Shown here piece by piece: positions 25,537-33,059 of a stretch of DNA of 64,000 nt. Both the position numbers and the translations under genes were made by a program. The notes under the pieces were generated by a model. That model was not told the origin of the DNA and did no database searches. It saw only the letters and a program-made list of their open reading frames with translations. Source of the stretch: Microlunatus panaciterrae (GTDB lineage: Bacteria > Actinomycetota > Actinomycetes > Propionibacteriales > Propionibacteriaceae). Each line of letters starts with the position of its first letter. Within the stretch, counting starts at the first letter, position 1. The DNA lies in the NCBI RefSeq assembly GCF_016907535.1, contig NZ_JAFBCF010000001.1, forward strand, positions 1,922,001 to 1,986,000, given 5' to 3'.

Positions 25537-26937
25537 ATGGCTCGCTTGAGCCGCCTCAGTCTGCGCGCCCGGCTGATGGTCGTCGGCGTCAGCGGGGTGG
25601 CGGTGGCGCTGCTGCTGGGTGGTGTGGTGCTCTACGGCACGCTCGCCGTCGCCGTGCTGCGCACCCTGGACGCCGGTGCCCGGGCCACCGCAGCCGAGAT
25701 CGTGACCCTGGCCGGCCAGGACCGCCTTCCCGACCCGCTGCCCGTCTCCGGAGCCCAGCTGGTCCAGGTGGTGGACGACCAGCAACGGGTCATCGCCTCG
25801 TCGGCGAACGCGGACCGGCTGACCCCGTTGCTGCGACCGGCTGAGCTGACCCGGGCACTCGGCGGAGCGGCTCTGACCGTCGACGGTGCCCGAGCCGGCC
25901 TGACCGGGCCGTTGCGGGTGGTGGCCGCCCGAACCCGGACACCGGACGGGCCACGGAGCGTTCTGGTCGCCATCCCGATCGCTGACGTGACCCACAGCCA
26001 GCAGGCGCTGCGGACCGGGCTGTTGATCATCTTCCCGCTGCTGCTGGTGGTGCTGGCTGCGATCGCCTGGCGAGTGATCGGCTGGACGCTCCGGCCGGTG
26101 GAAGCGCTCCGGGCCGGCGCGGACCGGATCAGTGGCAGCGGTGAGGGCGAGCGACTGCCGGTGCCCGAGTCCGCAGACGAGATCCGAGCACTGGCGCTGA
26201 CGCTGAACTCCATGCTGGACCGGCTGGCGGCCGGCCGGCGCAGGCAACGCGACTTCGTCGCCGACGCCGCCCATGAGCTGCGGAACCCGCTGGCCAGCAT
26301 CCAGCTGCAGCTCGAGGTCGCCGAGCGGCTGGGAGACGGCGGCAGCCTGCCGACCGAGCTGCTGGCCGACGTGCACCGGCTGAGCCGGCTGGTCGACGAC
26401 CTGCTGCTGCTGGCCGGCGCCGACGCGGACACCCGGCCGCCCGGGTCGGCAGAGTCGTTCGATCTGACGGACCTGTTGACCGAGGTCGTGTCCCGCTACT
26501 CCACGGCCCGGGTGCCGGTCCGGCTGCAACCGGGCGCCCCGGTGCAGCTGCTCGCGGCCCGGGAGGAGATCCGCCGGGCGATCGCCAATGTGGTCGACAA
26601 CGCGGTCCGGCACGCCGGGCACGGCGTACTCCTCACGGTAGAGACGCCGAGCGACGCCGAGCCCGCCACTGCGCTGATCGCGGTCACCGACGATGGTCCG
26701 GGCATCGCGCCGGCCGACCGGGAGCGGGTCTTCGAGCGGTTCACCCGGCTCGACGAGGCCCGCGACCGCGACGCCGGCGGCACCGGGCTCGGGTTGGCCA
26801 TCGTGCGCGAGCTGGTCCGTCGCGCCGGCGGTACGGTGACGCTGCAGGACGCGGCACCCGGCCTGCGGGTGGAGATCTCGCTGCCGCGACGTGTGCCGGT
26901 CGGTTATCGAGGTGACAGTGTCAGCGCCATCTCATAA
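25537..26937 (+). CDS. Sensor histidine kinase
   Basis: 466 residues. Two membrane helices (about 12-40 and 161-183) flank an extracytoplasmic sensor of about 120 residues. A HAMP domain (RVIGWTLRPVEALRAGADRI) is followed by the H-box with phosphoacceptor His246 in VADAAHELRNPLA, then the ATPase domain: N-box AIANVVDNAVRHA, G1 VTDDGPGIAP, F-box VFERFTRLDEA and G2 GGTGLGLAIVREL. All catalytic motifs are intact. The partner is the response regulator immediately upstream. The short sensor gives no clue to ligand. Confidence 0.94.
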   Translation: MARLSRLSLRARLMVVGVSGVAVALLLGGVVLYGTLAVAVLRTLDAGARATAAEIVTLAGQDRLPDPLPVSGAQLVQVVDDQQRVIASSANADRLTPLLRPAELTRALGGAALTVDGARAGLTGPLRVVAARTRTPDGPRSVLVAIPIADVTHSQQALRTGLLIIFPLLLVVLAAIAWRVIGWTLRPVEALRAGADRISGSGEGERLPVPESADEIRALALTLNSMLDRLAAGRRRQRDFVADAAHELRNPLASIQLQLEVAERLGDGGSLPTELLADVHRLSRLVDDLLLLAGADADTRPPGSAESFDLTDLLTEVVSRYSTARVPVRLQPGAPVQLLAAREEIRRAIANVVDNAVRHAGHGVLLTVETPSDAEPATALIAVTDDGPGIAPADRERVFERFTRLDEARDRDAGGTGLGLAIVRELVRRAGGTVTLQDAAPGLRVEISLPRRVPVGYRGDSVSAIS

Positions 26938-26984
26938 CGTTGGCTTGCTCCCCGGATCCCTCGCGCACCCAAGGACGTCCTGAC

Positions 26985-28448
26985 GTGACCACCACCCCGC
27001 TCGCCGCACCGCCGACGTCTGCCATGACGGCGCGCGACCGGAAGGTCATCACGACGCTGCTGGTCGCCACCTTCGTGGTGATCTTGAACGAAACGATCAT
27101 GGGCGTCGCGCTGCCGCGGCTGATGACCGAGCTGCAGGTGGACGCGGGCACGGTGCAATGGCTGTCCACCGCGTTCATGCTGACCATGGCCGTCGTCATC
27201 CCGACCACGGGCTTCCTGCTCCAGCGACTGACGACCCGGACCGTTTTCGTCACCGCGATGGGACTCTTCTGCACCGGCACCCTGCTGGCCGGTCTCGCCT
27301 CCGGGTTCTGGCTGCTGCTGGCGGCGCGGATCGTGCAGGGATCCGGCACTGCGATCATGCTGCCGCTGCTGATGACCACGATCTTGAACCTGGTGCCGAT
27401 CGAGCGCCGCGGCGGGGTGATGGGCAACGTCAGTATCGCCATCTCGGTGGCGCCGGCAATCGGGCCGACGCTGTCGGGGCTGATCCTGCAGTACCTCTCC
27501 TGGCGGTTCATGTTCCTGCTGGTGCTGCCGATCGCGCTGGCTGCGCTCGTCTACGGCGCGATGCGGCTGGTGAACGTCGGCGAGACGCAGCAGCAACCGT
27601 TGGACCTGCTCTCCGTGCTGCTGTCCATTCCTGGCTTCGGCGGTCTGGTGTTCGGCCTCAGCCGGGTTGGTGAGGCCGCCTCCGTCGGCGTGCTGATGGT
27701 GGTACTGCCACTGCTGATCGGCGTGGTGTGCCTGGCGCTGTTCGGCTGGCGGCAGGCCGCGCTGCAGTCCGACGGGCACCCGCTGCTGGATCTGCGCGTC
27801 TTCAGCTATCCGATGTACCGGCTCGGCATCGCGGTGCTGATGATCGCCATGGTCGCGCTGTTCGGTGTGGTCATCCTGCTGCCCATCTACCTGCAGAACA
27901 TCCGGGGCCTCGACTCGCTCCAGACCGGGCTGCTGCTGCTTCCGGGCGGGCTGATGATGGGTCTGCTCGCTCCTCTCGTCGGCAAGCTCTTCGACCGGTT
28001 CGGCCCGCGGGCGCTGACCGTGACCGGCTCGGTGCTGCTGACCTTCGCCCTCTGGCGGTTCAGCACCCTCGACGCCACGACAGCGGTCTGGGTCCTGCTC
28101 GGCCTGCACCTGCTGTTGTCGCTGGGGCTGGCCTGTCTGTTCACTCCGACCTTCACCACCGCCCTCAATCCGCTGCCGCAGCGGCTGTACTCCCACGGCA
28201 GCGCAATGCTCGGCACCCTGCAACAGGTCTCCGGCGCCGCAGGCACGGCGTTGCTGGTGACGATCATGGCGGGCCGCAGCCTCACTCTCACCGCGGAAGG
28301 CATGCCTGGGCTGCAGGCGCAGAACGAGGGGATTCAGACCGCCTTCCTTGTGGCCGCGGTCATCTCAGTTGGTGCCATAGCCCTGTCCGCCTTCCTGAGC
28401 AGACCCGGGTCGACCGCGGTTGCCGAGGAGTCAGCAGATCTCCGGTGA
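26985..28448 (+). CDS. DHA2-family (EmrB/QacA-like) MFS drug exporter
   Basis: 487 residues with about 14 helices, a proton-driven multidrug exporter. Typical DHA2 features are the N-terminal LNETIMGVALPRLMTELQVD, WLSTAFMLTMAVVIPTTGFLL, motif C around SVAPAIGPTLSGLILQ (G-X-X-X-G-P-X-X-G), WRFMFLLVLPIAL and the later LLPIYLQNIRG. It resembles Lde/LmrB-type pumps. GTG at 26985 has AAGGAC 8 bases upstream; the frame begins 45 bases earlier without a ribosome-binding site. It follows the kinase by 47 bases and might be under the same response regulator. Confidence 0.9.
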   Translation: MTTTPLAAPPTSAMTARDRKVITTLLVATFVVILNETIMGVALPRLMTELQVDAGTVQWLSTAFMLTMAVVIPTTGFLLQRLTTRTVFVTAMGLFCTGTLLAGLASGFWLLLAARIVQGSGTAIMLPLLMTTILNLVPIERRGGVMGNVSIAISVAPAIGPTLSGLILQYLSWRFMFLLVLPIALAALVYGAMRLVNVGETQQQPLDLLSVLLSIPGFGGLVFGLSRVGEAASVGVLMVVLPLLIGVVCLALFGWRQAALQSDGHPLLDLRVFSYPMYRLGIAVLMIAMVALFGVVILLPIYLQNIRGLDSLQTGLLLLPGGLMMGLLAPLVGKLFDRFGPRALTVTGSVLLTFALWRFSTLDATTAVWVLLGLHLLLSLGLACLFTPTFTTALNPLPQRLYSHGSAMLGTLQQVSGAAGTALLVTIMAGRSLTLTAEGMPGLQAQNEGIQTAFLVAAVISVGAIALSAFLSRPGSTAVAEESADLR

Positions 28449-28545
28449 CGGCGAGAAGGAAAGCAGCAACCCGTCCAGGGGGAGATCCAGCAGCACCGCA
28501 CCATCGACGGCGCGCTCGAAGGTCGTCTGTGGGCGTCGGCGCTTG

Positions 28546-28551
28546 TAGAGT
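28546..28551 (+). promoter_or_regulatory. -10 box of the GAF-ANTAR gene
   Basis: TAGAGT preceded by TTG (extended -10-like), 30 bases before the GTG start at 28582, which has its own GGAGG. No strong -35. Confidence 0.45.
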
Positions 28552-28581
28552 CTGCACTGTCGATGGGACGGAGGTGAGGAC

Positions 28582-29307
28582 GTGACTGAGATCGAGTCTG
28601 TGGGGCCCGAGGGGGCCGACGTCGTCATGGTCTACGCCCGGCTCGCAGAGATCGTCTACTCCGAGGGCGGCTACGACGAGATCCTTCAGGGGGTCTGCGA
28701 TGCCGCGCGACAGCTGGTCGATGGCTGCGACCACAGCAGCATCATGCTGCGTCGCAGCGAGGGGTTCGTCACCGTCGCGTCGAGCGACGAGGTCGGCTCG
28801 ATGATTGATGCGATCGAGCGGGCCGTGCACGAGGGACCCTGCCTGGACGCGATCGAGGACAACCCGATCCAGCTCGACACCGACCTGACGAAGTCGACCT
28901 GGCCCCGGCTCGCCGCTCGGGTGCTGGTGGAGACGCCGGTCCGGGGCGCCGCCGGCTTCCGGCTGCTGGTGGGCGGCAACAAGGTCGGAGCACTCAACAT
29001 CTTCTCCGACACCGCTGGCGCGCTCACCGCGGAGTCGGTCAACCAGGGCAGCATCCTGGCCTCGTTCGTGTCAGTGGCACTGACGGCCGCCGCCGAGCAG
29101 CGCGAGGCGGAGACGCTGCGTACCGGCCTGGCCAGCAACCGCGAGATCGGCAAGGCGATCGGCCTGCTGATGGCGTTCCACAAGATCGACGACCAGGCGG
29201 CCTTCGCGCTGCTGCGCAAGACCTCCCAGGACCTCAACATGCGTCTCACCGAGGTGGCCCGGCAGGTGGTCGACCACCACAACACCCGGCCACTCGACGC
29301 GCCCTGA
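28582..29307 (+). CDS. GAF-ANTAR RNA-binding regulator
   Basis: 241 residues. GAF sensor domain (about residues 15-165: LAEIVYSEGGYDEILQGVCDAARQLV, and SIMLRRSEGFVTVASSD), then ANTAR (about 175-235: RTGLASNREIGKAIGLLMAFHKI and LNMRLTEVARQVVDHH). This is the common actinobacterial cytosolic design: a small-molecule or redox signal in GAF alters binding to hairpin pairs in target RNAs. The basic first ANTAR helix is intact. Start GTG follows GGAGGTGAGGAC. The second ANTAR protein of the window; neither has a recognisable target nearby. Confidence 0.9.
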   Translation: MTEIESVGPEGADVVMVYARLAEIVYSEGGYDEILQGVCDAARQLVDGCDHSSIMLRRSEGFVTVASSDEVGSMIDAIERAVHEGPCLDAIEDNPIQLDTDLTKSTWPRLAARVLVETPVRGAAGFRLLVGGNKVGALNIFSDTAGALTAESVNQGSILASFVSVALTAAAEQREAETLRTGLASNREIGKAIGLLMAFHKIDDQAAFALLRKTSQDLNMRLTEVARQVVDHHNTRPLDAP

Positions 29308-29320
29308 GCCCGTCGACCCG

Positions 29321-31159
29321 CTAGTCGGAGCTGGTCACCGACCAGCGGAGATCCTCACCGCGGTCGCACAGATCGAGCCGGACCAGCCCGCACAGGCCGC
29401 GCCGGTTCTCATACCCGAACGGCAGGTCGGACGCGCGCTCGAGCTCACCGTCGACGCTGAACTCGACCCACTCCTCCGCCAGCGAGAAGCGCACGCCGTG
29501 GCCCGTGAAGGTCACCGCAGTGGTCGGGCCCGTGCCCGGGTCGCGCAGGTAGGGGATGAGCAGGCTCCGGTGGTGGCTCGCCCCGGGGGTGGCCTCGCGC
29601 ACGTCGAGGCCGCTCGTGGTCAGCCGCACCTCGCACCGGTACCGCTGACCGGCCACGGGATCGTTGTCGGTGTCGGTGTCGCTCTCGGCCAGGATGGTCT
29701 CGAAGGCCAGGCCCCCGTCGAGGTGGTCGTGCAGTGGCGATGCCAGCGTCTGTCGGCGTGCGCCGAGCGGCGTCACCAGGGTGGCTCCGGCACCCGGGCG
29801 GACGGCCAGCCCGGGGTTCAGCCAGGGCCCGCCGGCCAGGTGCCGAGCCGAGCTGACGAACTGCAGCAGCCTGCCCGAGCCGAAGGTGAGGTCGACGATG
29901 CCGGTCGCGTCGTAGACGCCGTCGGCCTGGCTCTGCAGGGCAGCGGAGATCCGCCCCCTGTGCAGCACTCCCCGATGGGTGGGCGCCCCCTCGGCGAGGG
30001 AGACGATCGGCCGGTCATCGAGCCGCTCCTGCTGTGGGCGCTGGTCGGCGCCGAAGCCGAACGTCACCGCTGAGGCCAGGAAGGCCAGCGCCAGCGGCGC
30101 ATAGTGGCCGTCGGCCGTGTATCCCTCATAGCCGACCCGCAGCTGGGGTGCGAGCGCGTTCTGGACCGGGGAGAAGGGACCTCCGTCACGCTGCCAGCCG
30201 GCCAGTGACCCGAAGGCCCGCCAGGCGCTGTGCCGGGCGGCGTCCGCCTCGGCCGCGCCGCCCAGTCCGAGCGCCACGGACCCGGTGAAGAGCGCGACCT
30301 GGGCGCCGAGCACCCAGGTTTGACCGGTGCTCCGGTAGCCCGAGGCCATCGACCCGTCGGAGAGCTGCATCGCCAGGCTGCGGCGCAGCCCGCTCGCCAG
30401 GAAGGTCTCCAGCCGGTCGCGGTTGCGCCCGTCGTAGCCCTGCAGCAGCAGGTCGGTGAAGTGGGCCCGGGTGAACAGGTCGTAGGCGTTGGGGAGGCCG
30501 CGCTCGAAGAACAGGCCGGCCTCCAGGTCGAAGCCCGAGTCCTGGCCGGCCTCGAAGAAGGCGTCGATCCAGCCATCGAAGGTGGCCATGGTCGTCGGCG
30601 AGAGGCCGGCCTGCATCCGCAGCCACTCACCGCTCATCCAGACGGCGGCCCAGTTCGACGGCGGCCGGGCCCGGAAGGACGCCTCTACGTCGACTGCCGC
30701 AATGGCCCGGTCCACCTCGGCCCAGTCGAGGTCGGTCCGGTCCAGGTCTGCATCGAGCCGACGGAGTGTGAGGTAGGTCTTGAGGATCGGCGGCCAGGTG
30801 AAGTCGCGGTGGTTCAGCCGGTTGACCACGCTCAGCGTGCGGCGGTCGAAGCCGGACGCCCACGGTCCCCGGCTCGGGTCCGCGGTGTGGGCCAGCGCAG
30901 CCGTCATCACCCGCTGGGCACGCTCGAGTGCGGCCGACGCCTCGGCTCCGCCCTGGTCGGCCAGAACGGCGTTGCACCAGCCGAAGTAGGCGCTGCCGTA
31001 CTGCGTCGGACAGTCGAAGACCGGGTCGTTCAGCGTGCCGTCCGGCTGCAGGAACGGGACGAACGACTCCGTCCCGACTGCGAGGACGTCCAGCACCTCC
31101 TGACGCGACCGGCCCGGCAAACGCTTACCCGTTGTCGCGTCACTGACCCGCTGGCTCAT
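29321..31159 (-). CDS. Uncharacterised protein, probably an (alpha/alpha)-toroid carbohydrate-active enzyme
   Basis: I do not recognise the family with certainty. 612 residues, soluble, no signal peptide. The first 380 residues are helical with regularly spaced aromatic and acidic residues (FDCPTQYGSAYFGWCNAVLA, NRLNHRDFTWPPILKTYL, SNWAAVWMSGEWLRMQAG, LFFERGLPNAYDLFTRAHFT), like toroid lyases and GH88/105-type enzymes. The last 220 residues look like a beta sandwich (GYENRRGLCGLVRLDL near the end). This two-domain plan resembles polysaccharide lyases of the heparinase type. The ATG at 31159 has GAGGTGG 6 bases upstream; a GTG 15 bases earlier lacks one. No neighbour fixes its role. Confidence 0.6.
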   Translation of the reverse strand: MSQRVSDATTGKRLPGRSRQEVLDVLAVGTESFVPFLQPDGTLNDPVFDCPTQYGSAYFGWCNAVLADQGGAEASAALERAQRVMTAALAHTADPSRGPWASGFDRRTLSVVNRLNHRDFTWPPILKTYLTLRRLDADLDRTDLDWAEVDRAIAAVDVEASFRARPPSNWAAVWMSGEWLRMQAGLSPTTMATFDGWIDAFFEAGQDSGFDLEAGLFFERGLPNAYDLFTRAHFTDLLLQGYDGRNRDRLETFLASGLRRSLAMQLSDGSMASGYRSTGQTWVLGAQVALFTGSVALGLGGAAEADAARHSAWRAFGSLAGWQRDGGPFSPVQNALAPQLRVGYEGYTADGHYAPLALAFLASAVTFGFGADQRPQQERLDDRPIVSLAEGAPTHRGVLHRGRISAALQSQADGVYDATGIVDLTFGSGRLLQFVSSARHLAGGPWLNPGLAVRPGAGATLVTPLGARRQTLASPLHDHLDGGLAFETILAESDTDTDNDPVAGQRYRCEVRLTTSGLDVREATPGASHHRSLLIPYLRDPGTGPTTAVTFTGHGVRFSLAEEWVEFSVDGELERASDLPFGYENRRGLCGLVRLDLCDRGEDLRWSVTSSD

Positions 31160-31298
31160 CGAAGCCCACCTCACGCATTGTGGAGCCCGGTCGCGGGCTC
31201 AGAATGGCCGGCGGTCCCACCCCGATGGCCGCCATGTCGACCCACAGATCTACCCGACCGGCCGGATGCGGGTCAAGCCCTGGGCCATGATGGCTGAC

Positions 31299-32201
31299 AT
31301 GACCTCAACTGCCGGCCCGCAACTGGGTGTCGCGTTCGTTCCCAACCAGCCACCCGAGCGGCTCAGGTCCTTCGCCCAGGCGGCCGATGCTGCCGGACTG
31401 GACGAGCTCTGGGTCTGGGAGGACTGTTTCAAGGAGAGCGGGATCGCGACAGCGACCGCGGCGCTGGCGTTCACCGAGAGGATCCGGGTAGGTGTCGGCC
31501 TGCTACCCGTTCCGTTGCGGAACGTCGCGCTAGTCGCGATGGAGATCGCGACCCTCGACCGGCTCTTCCCCGGCCGCTTCGTCGCCGGCGTCGGTCATGG
31601 GGTCCAGGAGTGGATGGCCCAGGTGGGTGCCCGAGTGGAGTCCCCGATGACCCTGCTGCGGGAGTACGCCGTAGCGCTCCGCCGCCTGCTGGCCGGCGAG
31701 GAGGTGACCATGGACGGCCGCTATGTGCGACTGGACCGAGTCAGGTTGGACTGGCCGCCCAACCGGCCGCCGGCCCTCATGCTGGGCGGCGCCGGACCGA
31801 AATCGCTGGAACTCGCAGGCCGGCTGGGTGACGGGACCCTGCTGGGCGCGGCGTTGGGTGACGACCAGGTCGAGTCGGCCTGCCGCATTATCACCGCCGC
31901 GGCCGAGGCTGGCTCGGCATCGGGCGCCGGACCGCACAAGATCGTGGCGACACAGATCGCCGCCACCGGGCCGGGTGCTCAGCGGCGGGTCGACGCTGAG
32001 CTACCCCGCTGGGGTCAGGTGGCAGGACTCGGCATCGCGATAGCCGGTGATGCCAGAGTCTTCGCCGCCTCGATCCGACGGCTGGCCGAGGTCGGCGTGA
32101 CCTCGGTGGTCATCCAGCCGACCGAGGACGAGCCCGACCTGGAGGGGCTGATCCACTTCCTGGGATCGGAGGTCCGCCCATTGCTGGCCGCCGACCAGTA
32201 G
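31299..32201 (+). CDS. LLM-class (luciferase-like) flavin/F420-dependent oxidoreductase
   Basis: About 300 residues. TIM-barrel luciferase-like monooxygenase: AFVPNQPPERLRSFAQAADAAGLDELWVWEDCFKESG, then RIRVGVGLLPVPLRNVALVAMEIATLDRLFPGRF and GVGHGVQEWMAQVG. The ALMLGGAGPKSLELAGRLGDG segment is the usual cofactor-binding region. Many actinobacterial members use F420 rather than FMN; the sequence does not decide. Several ATGs cluster at 31266-31299 and none has a clear Shine-Dalgarno. The one before the conserved core is used; the true start may be up to 33 bases earlier. Confidence 0.85.
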   Translation: MTSTAGPQLGVAFVPNQPPERLRSFAQAADAAGLDELWVWEDCFKESGIATATAALAFTERIRVGVGLLPVPLRNVALVAMEIATLDRLFPGRFVAGVGHGVQEWMAQVGARVESPMTLLREYAVALRRLLAGEEVTMDGRYVRLDRVRLDWPPNRPPALMLGGAGPKSLELAGRLGDGTLLGAALGDDQVESACRIITAAAEAGSASGAGPHKIVATQIAATGPGAQRRVDAELPRWGQVAGLGIAIAGDARVFAASIRRLAEVGVTSVVIQPTEDEPDLEGLIHFLGSEVRPLLAADQ

Positions 32202-32205
32202 CTGC

Positions 32206-32949
32206 TCAGGCCTGACCCGACGACCGGTTGCGGCCGATGAAGTCGATGATCAGTTGCCAGGCGCGGTCGCAGGCATCGCTGTGCTCGGCGTACGAACGGT
32301 CGAAGAACGAGTGCGGCTGACCGTCGAAGACGACGCACTCGGCCGGCACCACCCGGCTGGCTCGGGCGGCCAGCGCCTCGGCCGCAGCCACCGGGATGCT
32401 CTGGTCCGCTCCACCCATCAGCATCAGGATCGGGCTCTGGAGCCGGTCGACCACGTCGCTGAGGCTTTCCGGCCGTCCGTAGAACCCGATGGCTCCGGCC
32501 AGCCCGGGTGTCTCGGCCGACTGCCGCCACGAGTTGCCGCCGCCGAAGCAGAAGCCGACCGTGAACACGTCGGTCGCACCCCTGGATCTCAGCAGCGCGA
32601 CGGCACCGGCGACGTCGGCGGCAACGCCGGCCGGCGTCACCTTCTCCACGTGCGGGCGGAACTCGAAGGCCGCCGACCGGTCGTCGGTGGTGGCGGTCCG
32701 GCCGAAGTAGTCGATGGCCACCGTCTCGTGACCGATCTCGGCGAACCGGACAGCGAGGTGGCGGTAGTAGGGGTGCAGCCCACGGACGTCCGGCAGGATG
32801 ACCACGCCTGCTCCCGAGGGTCGAGCCGGCCGCGCCTCGTGCGCCAGCACCCGGGTGCCGTCGCTCGACTGGACCTGGGTCGGCGCGTCCGAAGCCGCCG
32901 GCTGGCCGCCGGGTGGGACCGGTGGAAGGCTGTCGGGGTCGTGGCACAT
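32206..32949 (-). CDS. Dienelactone hydrolase-family protein
   Basis: 247-residue alpha/beta hydrolase. The nucleophile is Cys in GFCFGGGNSW, as in dienelactone hydrolase, with the acid in MGGADQSIPV and catalytic His in GQPHSFFDRSYAEH. The core begins VVILPDVRGLHPYYRHLA. Classical members open dienelactones in aromatic degradation, but many actinobacterial paralogs act on unknown esters or lactones. The first 20 residues are Pro-rich. The ATG is supported by GAGGAG upstream. It is convergent with the LLM gene (4 bases apart), and no aromatic-degradation genes are nearby. Confidence 0.88.
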   Translation of the reverse strand: MCHDPDSLPPVPPGGQPAASDAPTQVQSSDGTRVLAHEARPARPSGAGVVILPDVRGLHPYYRHLAVRFAEIGHETVAIDYFGRTATTDDRSAAFEFRPHVEKVTPAGVAADVAGAVALLRSRGATDVFTVGFCFGGGNSWRQSAETPGLAGAIGFYGRPESLSDVVDRLQSPILMLMGGADQSIPVAAAEALAARASRVVPAECVVFDGQPHSFFDRSYAEHSDACDRAWQLIIDFIGRNRSSGQA

Positions 32950-33059
32950 CGTCTGCTCCTCGGTCGTGACGTGGGTTCCGGCGACTGGCCGGTGCTCCCA
33001 CTCTGACCTGTCGCGGCCCGGGCCCACAAGACCTCGCAGGTCACAGCTCCGGGGCGGGC

